DNA of 31,084 nucleotides, taken from the NCBI GenBank assembly GCA_001931875.2, contig MSJH02000551.1, positions 1 to 31,084 of the forward strand, given 5' to 3'. Positions 9,724-19,700 of this stretch are shown piece after piece (the stretch's first letter is position 1; the number at the start of each line of letters is the position of its first letter). This stretch comes from Byssochlamys sp. IMV 00236. Taxonomy: Eukaryota > Ascomycota > Eurotiomycetes > Eurotiales > Thermoascaceae. Below the pieces are notes generated by a model. The model saw only the letters and a list, made by a program, of their open reading frames with translations, searched no databases and was not told the DNA's origin. The position numbers and the translations under genes were made by a program.

Positions 9724-10545
9724 TTAAAGAAGTTCTGCTTTATTTAAACAACGCTCAAAGAAGATTTCGGATGCCTAATCCAGCTTTGATAATCCTCAGG
9801 ACTTACCTTCTCCACAGCCTTTCTTATTCCTGCTACCGCGTTGTCGCGATTTGACGTGGGAGATACGCGAACAAGTGCCTTCATCTTGCCCAAAGCTCTT
9901 CTATTGGATTTAAGAGGAGTAAGGTAGAAGATATACTATCCTATGCCCTCTCTTGTTAACCTCTTCTGTGATCTTTACAGGCTAATGTATAGGTCCATTA
10001 TTCTTGGCTAAATTGCAACCCTTCGAATTGTGTTTATCAAGGACAGCCATGGTTTGCATAAGAGATGTCATGAATTATCTCCGCTTTGTACTAGCTCCAG
10101 TTACCTTGAGCCCAACATTGACAACGCCCAAGGAAGCAAATTACACCTAGTATGAAAACTAACGGTCCCATGGTGGCTGCCACTACAATTTTTGCAAGCT
10201 CACCTCTTTCTTAGGCCCGTCCTGGCTTCTTGCGGTATAAAAATTGAACCCAGCCCCGCCAATGAAGATACAATTTTGCATAAAATTGATGCTGGCCATT
10301 TCATCTAATGTGGCTACCGGGCCGTTATCAATAAACTCTTCTAAAATCTTTATATGCTCTTCCTTCAGCTTGTAAAGGTGCTGGTTCTTTTTTGATTGCT
10401 CTTCAATAACATCATCTACTTCTAAGGGTTTTTCTTTTTTGGATGCTTCTTTTACTGCTTTAACCCAAGACTTCAAAGGTTGATACATGTATATCATACT
10501 TCTCCCAGCCTTGTTGTAGCTAAACGTAGTGAAACAATTGATCAA
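9724..10545 (-). pseudogene. Tc1/mariner-like transposase relic, catalytically dead
   Basis: Read on minus. The N-terminal part (from about 10545) has KNQHLYKLKEEHIKILEEF and NGPVATLDE, the start of a helix-turn-helix region. It then jumps to MQNCIFIGGAGFNF, where the family has FIDEAGF, so a stretch of probably 80-100 residues is deleted. Further on are GVVNVGLK, TMAVLDKHNSKG and NNGPIH (family DNAPIH), then NPIEELWA, KALVR and the C-terminal SPEDYQSWIRH plus FFERCLNK in another frame. Several stops and frameshifts interrupt it. Two of the three DDE/D residues are altered (first Asp to Gly, second Asp to Asn), while the Glu of NPIEE survives. It cannot encode an active enzyme. Confidence 0.85.
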
Positions 10546-10646
10546 AATAAGAGAAGCAATACAAAAGATAGAGTTGACACGTCTCTGTACAATCCCTTTA
10601 TTAAGATCAAAGTCGCAAGTGTTTTTTAAATAAAACCAAGGACGCT

Positions 10647-10808
10647 CTAGACCTGGACCCGGATGACGGTGGAGTCTCCCCGAGGAGGATGGGTAATGAC
10701 CACCCTAGTCCTCCCTGTGAGTATACGACAGAAAAGAAGAAGAAAACAGATAAACATGAGTACGACTATAGATCCAACCACAGTCACGGGTATAAAGTAG
10801 GGTTCCAT
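10647..10808 (-). CDS. putative 53-aa single-pass membrane protein
   Basis: Not a recognised family. ATG at 10808 and TAG at 10647 give 53 aa. After a short polar start (MEPYFIP) comes an unbroken hydrophobic helix, about residues 8-27 (VTVVGSIVVLMFICFLLLFC). A basic stretch (RILTGRTR) follows, then a polar tail with PPRGDS ending in VIRVQV. Positive residues follow the helix, predicting N-out/C-in (type III-like) topology. Two TATA-like elements lie upstream on minus, TATAAATA at 11000-11007 being the clearer. AATAAA at 10597-10602 lies 45 nt after the stop. The third positions are richer in G/C than the surrounding DNA, supporting coding. It sits between the inverted ends of the transposon, so it may be a passenger gene or an older host gene that the ends happen to flank. 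Existence is likely but unproven. Confidence 0.5.
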   Translation of the reverse strand: MEPYFIPVTVVGSIVVLMFICFLLLFCRILTGRTRVVITHPPRGDSTVIRVQV

Positions 10809-11440
10809 GACAAAGACGAGAGAGGACTAAAATGTAAGAATTTAAGCTGACCTATAAAATAAAAAGCAGTTGTTTATTTGTTAGATATGAAATAGTTACA
10901 ACAAGATAAATTAAGGTATTATTACAATTGTTGGCTTAATTAGAAAAGTAAATGCTAATAGCTAAAGAGGAAACGAGGAAAAAGGCAGTGTTCTCAGAAT
11001 ATTTATACGTGGTACCATTTCGTGATCCATGGCCTTAGTGACTGTTCAGAATTCAGGACGCAGCGTGTTTTTATACCAGACTGTTAAAGAGCCGATAGAA
11101 AACATGATCAACCTCAATTGAGCATATTACTGTTAAACTTATTAGTATCACTCTTAAAACATAGATATTGTGTGACCTCGTACGATAAGATTAAGTATTA
11201 TAGTAAATACGACAGGCAGTAAGCATACACACTAGGACAGACCTGTCCCTTTCTTGCTCTGAACAGCTGTTTATTGGCTTGTTTCTCGGCTATTTTCTTT
11301 TACACGCGTTAGATTGTGGTTCTTGAACTTGGTTTGATACATCCGAAACTAAACACTTTATACATTTGAAATTTACTTTATTCATTAAAGTCGTAGACTT
11401 TGCTAGGTTAACTTTAGAAAAATAAGAAAGAGAATTTTAA
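10809..11440. other. AT-rich DNA upstream of the small membrane-protein ORF
   Basis: No ORF with recognisable features. Holds TATAAATA (minus) at 11000-11007, a second minus TATA-like sequence near 11070, and a possible 3' splice site (CATTTTAG) about 20 nt before the ATG at 10808, which would allow a 5'-UTR intron. Confidence 0.4.
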
Positions 11441-11501
11441 CTGAAAACTCATTGCAGCTTGGTCGAACTTATTTTCTGTCTAGTTTGGTCGAATTTGAAG
11501 T
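11441..11501 (-). repeat. right inverted end of the mariner-like element
   Basis: The minus strand reads CACTTCAAATTCGACC, then about 20 nt later AAATAAGTTCGACCAAG, then GCAATGAGTTTTCAG. It matches the first and last segments of the left end but lacks about 80 nt of its middle array. Confidence 0.65.
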
Positions 11502-11522
11502 GATAAAAGCAAACTTGTTCAG

Positions 11523-11524
<2 letters not shown>

Positions 11525-11557
<33 letters not shown>
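11525..11557. repeat. A33 homopolymer at the junction of two transposon relics
   Basis: Thirty-three A residues lie between the right inverted end of the mariner-like element and the broken end of the gypsy integrase fragment. It may be an expanded microsatellite or the scar of a junction. Confidence 0.9.
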
Positions 11558-11560
<3 letters not shown>

Positions 11561-11743
11561 TGAGCAGGTGCACTCAAGGCAGTTTGCGAGTATACGTTCA
11601 ATATCTTTTCGTATATTGGTTCAGTGTATGCCATCATAATGTAACTGATTCTCAATACTCTGTAACCTGTAATGACCAAATAGATGTGCTTTGAAGATGA
11701 GCGTGACTCTTTCATGAATTGGAGGTGGCATGTACTCAGTGAG
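11558..11743 (-). pseudogene. gypsy integrase zinc-binding (HHCC) fragment
   Basis: The minus-strand reading from 11743 gives LTEYMPPPIHER, KAHLFGHYRLQ, a single in-frame TGA where the family has Trp, then TNIRKDIERILANCLECT. The HxxxH and CxxC pairs of the integrase H2C2 finger are present. The match ends in the A33/T33 tract, and the catalytic core is absent. Confidence 0.78.
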
Positions 11744-12091
11744 ATAGCTTGAGGTTGATTAATTAAGAAAGACAAAAGACAAGGGCAAACAAGTATTTGT
11801 GAGAATTTGTTTATTCCTGAGTGTTAAACTCCAAAAAGGACCAAAAGTTAACCAGACTGAAAGAAAAAGGTGTTCTTTATCTTTATTTCGTAAAATATTA
11901 TTTTAAAGTTTTATGTGGTACACTCTTTACTACGATCGTAAAATCTTTCATTGTTAAAGTTAAGCGAGTAAATGGGACAAATTAAGTAATGTTGGTGATA
12001 CAACCCTTTTCCTGTAGTCTTAGCTTATCTTCAATTCGATTAGTTAATTTTAAGGTAGCAAGCTGAAGTCGATTAAGTGACCATTGTTGAT
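11744..12091. other. unrecognisable interior of the gypsy relic
   Basis: Lies between the RT and integrase fragments, where RNase H would be expected. All frames carry many stops and I can match nothing to a family. Confidence 0.4.
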
Positions 12092-12328
12092 TCATGTATA
12101 GTTATTACTAAGTCTATCAATGTATGAATACAACACTGAGAATTGAGATAATCCAGAATAGAATGAAAGAGAAGGCTTTTTGATGTGGGTTAAATCAACA
12201 TTACACACGAGTCTAGGTTTCTTCATAGAATAATTACCTTGAGAATATTTCTTCTTAATAACAAGCAAAGGACTATTGTAAGCAGTATGTGATGGAGCCT
12301 TTTCAATGACACCTTCGGTTAGCCACAC
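12092..12328 (-). pseudogene. gypsy reverse transcriptase N-terminal fragment
   Basis: Read on minus: WLTEGVIEKAPSHTAYNSPL, LVIKKK and PRLVCNVD, the conserved start of a Ty3/gypsy RT (GVIE, then S/YxSPLLxVKKK, then RxVxD). The catalytic YxDD region is gone. The match decays after about 12150. Confidence 0.8.
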
Positions 12329-12884
12329 ATCAATCTATTGTTAGGCAACTTCATGATATATTTCCAGTAAAGGGCATTGACGACAATAAGCAGCCGTTCC
12401 AGACCTAACTTGCCGGACTTGGCTTTCTGGTTACCAACAGGGCAAGCAGATGACGAAGGAGCAAACTTGGAGTTCTTCAAGCTTGAAGAGGGAACAGCAA
12501 CAGAAGAAGACGAACGTTTTGTACTAATGCCAGCAACATCCAAGCTGCGTTCTTGGTTGTAGAAGGTTCTTGCTGTGAAGCAAACAAAATCCACATTGTT
12601 TTTGTCATTGGTAGAGGCAAACGCCAAAGTGATATTGATCGTGCGTACCAAGTCAGAGGGAAGAGCACGCAAGAGGTAAGATATCAGCGTGTGGGAGCCA
12701 CGAACACCAGACCGGATGCGCAGGGTTGGAAGCGATCAAGAAATTGTTCAATGGTTTCTTTATGTTCCTTGAAACGTAACGAATGCAATTCCTCATTGAC
12801 TTTGACCTTGTGGTCTTGAACAGTTAGGCCATAAGTCTGGATAAGAGCGGATTTGAATTTATCCATTTCAACTTTTGTTGTCAC
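12319..12884 (-). pseudogene. gypsy gag fragment with frameshift
   Basis: From 12884 on minus: MDKFKSALIQTYGLTVQD, then EELHSLRFKEHKETIEQFLD, a retrotransposon gag core. A frameshift near 12700 moves the reading into LLRALPSDLVRTINITLAFA and a Ser-rich segment. It then runs directly into the RT fragment in another frame, with no protease between. The N-terminal part of gag is missing. Confidence 0.75.
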
Positions 12885-13119
12885 AAAATTAGACTAAAAA
12901 AAAAAAAGGCTAATATGCACCAGAAAATGTAAGTAGGAATTTATCATGATGACACGTGATTGATCCAATAATGTAATCCCAATATTTAAATTATATAAGG
13001 TTTAGGGGACTATATGTTGTGAGAGGCAAATAAATAGGCAGTTATTAGTGATCCTTATAAGCGTTTATTCATTTTTTACCCCCGCGATAGATGAAGCAGT
13101 TTAGAATATCGTAACGGAG
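12885..13119. other. AT-rich spacer, possible LTR remnant
   Basis: Contains an A-rich tract at 12895-12907 and TTATATAA-like boxes. It is in the position expected for a 5' LTR of the minus-strand gypsy relic, but without a second copy in the window this is only positional. Confidence 0.3.
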
Positions 13120-13380
13120 TTGTCCAAATATCAACTGTATATGCAGAAAAAGGGATATGTTATTGTTGGCTATGTGAGAAAGTCACCAGCAAAGCAAAAA
13201 AAAAACATCCTAAATATACAAAGCATGATGGTATTGCTTAAAAGAAGGTCTTTCATAGACAAGTGCTTTGTCTCTCTTTCATCCCAAGCATCAAGTAATA
13301 TAAACACGAGAGATTCAAAAGACGACAAAGATCTATTGAATAATGCAAAAGACATTCAGGAAAACACACAATGTATATAG
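13103..13380 (+). pseudogene. short ORF with YVRKS motif, possible serine-recombinase-like relic
   Basis: The open frame runs from after a stop at 13102-13104 to TAG at 13378-13380. The first ATG is at 13141 (80 aa). The start reads MQKKGYVIVGYVRKSP, followed by a helix-like segment (NIQSMMVLLKRRSFIDK) and a second strand (CFVSLSS), then a polar tail. The order strand-YVRxS-helix-strand recalls the catalytic N-terminus of serine recombinases (YxRxS with the nucleophilic Ser). The stretch is far shorter than a recombinase and lacks the downstream arginines and DNA-binding part. I recall similar ORFs in Mucorales genomes but cannot confirm that here. It could be a transposon-derived exon or relic. 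Confidence 0.35.
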
Positions 13381-13733
13381 TTTCATTATGTTTAAAGTAT
13401 AGATATTGATGGCTATATTATTTCCCTTAGATGTGATCAATCTCAAAAGAAAAAAGCGTGGTATAGTTGTCAGGCCTGAGCACAAATCTCAATAATGAAA
13501 AATGAATATTTACATTATGCTTTGCTTGAAAGATATGAGGACAAAGCTTTATTACAAGTTTATATGTGACTCTGGAAGCATCCATTATCTTGCCAACATT
13601 TCGATTTTGGGCTTAACACGTCAAATTTAACTTCTGTCAAACTTTTCTTATGCAGGAATAAAATAAACACTCTAACGCTCCGATATGCTTTACCCTTTTT
13701 TTTTTTTTTTTTTTTTTTTTTCTTTTTTAAAAA
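13381..13733 (+). promoter_or_regulatory. VPS13 upstream region
   Basis: No ORF support. A T26 homopolymer at 13696-13721 ends 12 nt before the VPS13 start codon. This is either promoter poly(dA:dT) or the 5' UTR. Confidence 0.5.
13696..13721. repeat. T26 homopolymer upstream of VPS13
   Basis: Twenty-six T residues just before the VPS13 start codon. Confidence 0.95.
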
Positions 13734-16700
13734 ATGTTGGAGTCTCTTGTAGCCAACATATTAAATAGGTTCTTAAAGAATTATGTCTCCAACTTAAACT
13801 ATGACCAACTCAAGATTGGCATGTGGAAAGGTAAAATAAAGGGGTCAACTGACAATGAGTACTGATATTATGCAATACAGGCGAAGTTAATCTGTCCGAC
13901 TTGAAATTACGTAAAGACGCTCTCGACAAACTTGACTTGCCAATTAGCGTGTCAGAAGGTGAAAGAAAGAAATGTTACGATATAGTGAATACTCACCATT
14001 TTCATAGGTTACCTCGGTGAACTCAAGTTGGTCATTCCTTGGTCAAACTTACGAAGTGAACCAGTCAAGGTGATCATTGATCATGTCTATCTATTGGCTG
14101 AACCTAAAAATGAAGCAACGGTAAAGTATATTTGATGATGTATACTCTCTCTTTTTTTATTTATCATGAATCATAGTTGACGGTAGAAGAAGAAGAGGAA
14201 CGTCTGTTAAACCTGAAACGTCAAAGACTCGCCACAGCCGAATTACTCGATACTCCCGATCAACAACACAAGACCGAGGAAAGTTCGAACGATGGATTCT
14301 TGGCGCAGTTGACGACCAAAGTGGTTAATAATTTACAGTTTACAATCAAGAATATTCATATTCGATACGAAGACAAGATATCCGACCCAGGACATCCGTT
14401 TGCCGTTGGTGTCACCCTCAAGGAGCTCAGTGGCCTTTCGACAGATGACGATTGGCAACCGAAATTTATCAGTGATCCAACTAGTTCGATCAATAAGGTT
14501 GGGTATAAACTTATCATTGTGTATCTGTGTTATTACTTACTCTATCCTTTTAGCTTGTTACGCTTGAATCTTTATCGGTCTATTGGAATACGGATACAAA
14601 GTCTTTGGCCGGTATGCACCATGAAGAAGCCGCCGAAGTGTTTACAGAACTGGTAAGGATACAACATAAGGGCTTATATGTGGTACTCATTGCCCATTGA
14701 CTTAGATTCCGACCTCGATTGGTCCACACAAGGGTCACCAATACTTGCTAAAACCTGTATCAGGTACAGGTAAGGTCAGACTTAACAAAAAGTTTGGGGA
14801 CCATATACCCAAGACAGATGTTACCCTTCTCTTTGACGAAATCGCTTTTGGACTTGACGATCATCAATACAGAGACTGCATCCTCGTACTCGATCTTTTC
14901 CATAGCAATCTTAAAAAACAAAAGTACCTTAAATTTCACCCCGGCAAGGACAAGTCTCCCAAGACGCATCCTCGAGAATACTTTCAGTTTGCTGCTAATG
15001 CCATACTGCACGAAATCCACGAAAGACATTACAAGTGGAGTTGGGATCATTTCAGGACGCGTCGTGATCAGCGGTTGAAGTATATTGAATGTTACATGGC
15101 CACGAAATTGAACGAAGCAACCAGTGAACAAACTCAAGCGCTTGAACAGCTCGAACGTGATTTGTCATTTGAGGATATCCGATTCTATAGAAGTATTGCC
15201 AAAGGAAAACTTCGTAAAGAAAAGGCTAAAATAGGTAAGTAATCGCACTTTTCTCCCTGTTTATCATTGTCGACTCATGCTTGATCCTAGATCGCGAAAA
15301 TCAAAAGAAAAAGGAAGGAAATGCCAAAAGTAGCTGGTGGGGATGGATTACAGGCTCCTCACAGTCGAGCTCAGGTGACGAACATGCAAATGATAGTGAC
15401 GAAACGGAATCTATTCACATGACAGAGGAGCAAAAGAAGGAACTGTACGAAGCGATCGAATACGATGAGGAAAAAGCCAAAATTACCTCTGCTATGAATA
15501 TCCCAAAAGATGTATTGTGTATAGGACTGTAGAAAAACGTTTAATAACCTTCTTTACATTAGACCATCAAACTTTCTTTAAAAACAAATCTGGGTCGTGG
15601 TTCATTTACGTTGAAGCAAGATGTTAAAAAGAAGACCGAGCGAGAGTTACTTTCGCTTGTTTTCAACAATGTATCCTCTGATGTGACCCAATACCTTGAA
15701 TCCATCAAAGTAGCAGCTTCATTGGGTGATCTTCAACTATTTGACGGCAGTAAGGAAACTATATACCCTCAGCTTATAGGTGTCAAAAAGAAGGGTGTCT
15801 CGACGTAAGACCATGTTGAGTATCTATTATGTTTCATTAATCCATTCCTTTTTTTTTGCCATAGCTCTTCATTGCTTGATACTGTGTATAATCTAAATGA
15901 TTTGGAACGACGAAGATCCACTTCTGTCACAAGTGAACAAATAGCCAAGACAGAGGAGCCCTTCTTTTCTGTCGTTTTTGAAAACAAACCCCTTCAAAAA
16001 CAAGCAGATAATGCATTTTCCCTCAAAATGAGGCATTTAGAAATCATTTACAGTCCCATCCTGATTGCTGGTATCATGGAGTTCTTCAAGCCTCCGAGCT
16101 CAAAAATGGAAAGTGTGAACGCCTTGATTACTGTTGCGGGAGATACTTTTGAAGAACTCAAGCTTCAAACACGTGCTGGTCTGGAATTTGCATTGGAAAC
16201 GCATACGACATTCGATCTTGATATTGATATGGATGCACCGATTATATTCGTACCTGAAAGGTTAGTCTTTATTTTTAGGCTTCCTCCTTTACTGATTATC
16301 CTCCTTTTTTTTTAAAGCTTGACGGATCCGAATTCGCCCGTTCTGGTGTTGGATGCTGGTCATATCAATATTGATAGTGAGCTTGCCGATACTAAACTAG
16401 TAGAAGAATTTAAGTCTAAAAATATCCAAAACAGTAACACGGAAGACGCCAAGATGCTTGAAAGCTTAATGTACGACAAGTTCAATTTACAGTTGACACA
16501 AACAAACATTCTCATCGGATCCAATGTTCAAGAATGTCTATGGCAGCTTCAAAACCAAGCATCCGGAGGCGATGTGGATCCGCGTTTCATTAACCGTATT
16601 GACATGAAGTTCCTGGTGGAACTCTGTATCTTGCCTGGCAAAACAGAATTTACAAAGTTCAAAGTCTCTGGGCATTTGCCCCTACTGTCAGTCAACCTAT

Positions 16701-19700
16701 CTGATAGTAAATACAAGACATTGATGAAGATCATTGATCTTGCCATTCCCAAAACATCGGATGATGAGCCAGACACATCCGGAGTTGTACAGCCACCCGT
16801 ACCACGAGCACAATCGTCCAACATCATGCAGGAACACTTTAGAGGTCAACAGGGAGTCGTCTTGTCAGACACAGATAGTGAAAAATCAGCTGTTTCGAGT
16901 GCAACGATATCAAGCATATCTGTCTCGGAAGCTGAGCAATTCAAGTTGACCTTTTTGGTGGATAAAGTGTCTGTCAGACTGCACGAAACCTTTTCGACAG
17001 ACACCAACGGCAAGCGAGATGAATTACTTTGCGAGATTGTTTTGGAAAGCTTCGAATTGACCGTCCTAACGCGCCCTCTTGACCTTTTGGTGGATGTATC
17101 ACTTAAAGCACTGAACGTGACTGACAGGTTGGATCCTCATAGCGCGTTCCCTTATCTTGTAACATCAGATATTGTCAAGAAGAGTAATACGATTGAGCGT
17201 CATGGTGACAAAGACTTGATTAGTGTCAAGTACAGACAGGCTTCCAAAAGCCACCCTCTGTTTGTAGAAGTATACAATGAATTCAATCAAACTGTGGATG
17301 TTGTCATGTCCACCTTTACTGTTATCGTCACACGAAACTCGCTGCTACGAATCTATAACTGGATCATGAAGACGTTCACTGGCCCATCTCAACCAGAGAA
17401 CAGTCATAGTATGGCTGACAGCGATGTCCTTGATGACCAGCATTCGCATCAAGCCATGTCATCCGTACTTTCTGATACGTCGAGTATACGTAAAAAGGTG
17501 GTGCAGAAAGCCTTGCAGCCACAACAAGACAAACAAGAAAAGACAAGCAATGAGTCAAGGATGAGAGTCGCTCTCCATATGGATAGTATTGATCTTATAT
17601 TAAACAATAACAACGTTCGTCTGGGAACATTTGAGCTCGCTTTTGGTGACCTTATCATCACAATGGAGCCAAAGACGTTGGAAGTACTGGGTAAATTCGG
17701 CAACTTTTCCTTGTCTGACGATAGAGCTGCATCGAGAACCTTTATGATCAGTGTGGTTGGAGAAGAATTGGCCAATTTTTCATACAAGACCTATGATTCA
17801 AAGGACGTTCACTTTCCGGGATACAGTCAAGAATTTAAACTTCAGATGGGCTCCATTCAATGCGTCGTGAATGATTCACTAAAGACCACGTTGGACTTTT
17901 TGATGGAGTTTTTGGAAATGAAGAATGTGTACGATACTGCAAGAAGCACGGCTATAGAAACTGTACAACAGTATCGTGAGGAAGGCAACAACTTCCACTT
18001 TGATGTCTTGGTGAAGAGTCCTGTGGTGATCATACCCACCGAGAATAACGATTGTGTGATTGCTCATTTAGGAGAGATTAGAGCTAAAAATGAATTTATC
18101 GATATAGATCGTAGAGATATTGTCAACATATTAGAGACTCATGCTGTGCCTGTTGCACATATCGAATGTGGACTCTATGATATTAGTTTGAAATCTACCA
18201 TGATCAGTCCTAATCAACGTGATAAAGTGACTATGTCAATCATCCAAGATCTGGATATCGCCTTTGATATTGAAAATCTTGTAAAATCAGACGTCAGGAG
18301 TGGACCAGCGTCACAGATCAAGGGCTGTATTTCAGATGTTCGAATGTCACTGACCGAAAGACAGTACAAGCTACTGTTGAAAGTGTGGGATATTATCCAA
18401 AAGACGTTCCTTGCCTCTTCATCCAAGGACGCTGCTCATCATGAAGAAGAAGTCATTCAAAGCTCACGCTCGTCACAGGTATCCACAGTCTCAAATCGAT
18501 CCAAAGAAGCTGAAATTCCAATGAAAGAAACTCAACAACCGCCAAGCATTAATCTTGATCTAGCCATCCAACTACATACAGTATGTCTTGAAATCATCCG
18601 AGGAGACGAGCTGGCAACGAAAAGTAAAGCTAGTAAATTACTTTCACAGCTCTCATTCAACGGCATTGGCATGAAAATGCAAACGATGTCGGACGAATCG
18701 ATGCTAATGGAAGTCAAGATGCAATCTGTTCAGTTTGCAGATGCGAGAGAGGAATCGAATTCAAAATTCAAGGAAATTCTGCCAGCAACCTCGCTCGAGG
18801 GCCCACAGTTTCAATTCAAATTACACTCTTACAAGGAGAATGACCTGTCTGTGATGAGCATGCATGTCACTGTAGATAGTCCCAAGGTTATCCTGTCTCT
18901 TGACTATTTGCTTTTACTCAAGGATTTCTTTATGGCTCCATTTGTTGTAGAGCAGCCTACGGAGGCTCAAAAGTTTGCACAATCTCATGGAAAGGACAAT
19001 GATAAAAACAAGCAAATACAGCAAGCTCAACAAATGCAAAGTCAGGCACCGGCAACGGTCATGAGATACCATGTCAATGTTGTTGATCTTGAAGTCATTT
19101 GTCTTGCGTCACCCGATAATGAAGCATCTGAAGCTGTCGTTTTATCGTTTAATCAACTTACAGTAGACCAACAGGATGTTCTCAAGGTTAGTCTGGACGG
19201 CATAGGCATGGTGTTGTGTCGTATGGACAATCGAAAAGAGTCAACGCTGCACTTTGTCGAACAGTTTGATGTGATCCTCGAACTGAATAACGCAGCGCCA
19301 AACACTGTGCATAATCTGATGACTATCAAACTTTATGTCAAACCTATTATTCTGCGCCTATCGTACCAAGATGCGATGCTGATCATGAATATCGTAAACA
19401 AGGTTTTAGAACTAACGGGCAGTTCAAATAAGAACGAGGCTCCCAAGTCGTCGATTGTTTCTGAAGAGCTTTCTGATGTCAGACGCGATTTAGATGGAAC
19501 ACAAGAGCTGGATAGACCGAGTGGTATCGAACCCTACGTTGTGATGATAAAGGAGACGCTGGTAGCAGCATTTGAAGGAATCCAGATTGTCTTGATTGAA
19601 GATCTGCATGATCTGCCCTTTATCGATATTCAGATGCCTCCATTCCAAATCACTGCCTCGGATTGGACAAGAGCACTTCATGCCGAGGTTGACTTTGCTA

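Larger units (their letters stand above)
9568..11501 (-). mobile_element. decayed Tc1/mariner (IS630-type) DNA transposon
   Basis: The two ends share an inverted repeat: CACTTCAAATTCGACC at 9568-9583 on plus and the same sequence on minus ending at 11501. A second shared block is AATAAGTTyGrCCAAG...GCAATGAG at 9677-9702 and the minus strand of about 11449-11474. Between them lie a broken transposase (-) and a small membrane-protein ORF (-). The boundaries are inferred from the repeats. I see no clear TA target-site duplication, so the true ends may differ by a few tens of bases. Confidence 0.6.
11558..12890 (-). mobile_element. degenerate Ty3/gypsy retrotransposon fragment
   Basis: Three protein fragments occur on the minus strand in the canonical order gag, reverse transcriptase, integrase. 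Protease, most of the RT, and RNase H are missing. I found no convincing long terminal repeats or primer-binding site. An A33 tract bounds it on one side and a short A-rich tract (about 12895-12907) on the other. It is a non-functional relic. Confidence 0.7.

Noticed and set aside
11449..11775. 108-aa minus ORF with a poly-Phe run
   Set aside because: The Phe run comes from the A33 tract and the real homology (gypsy integrase) is in a different frame.
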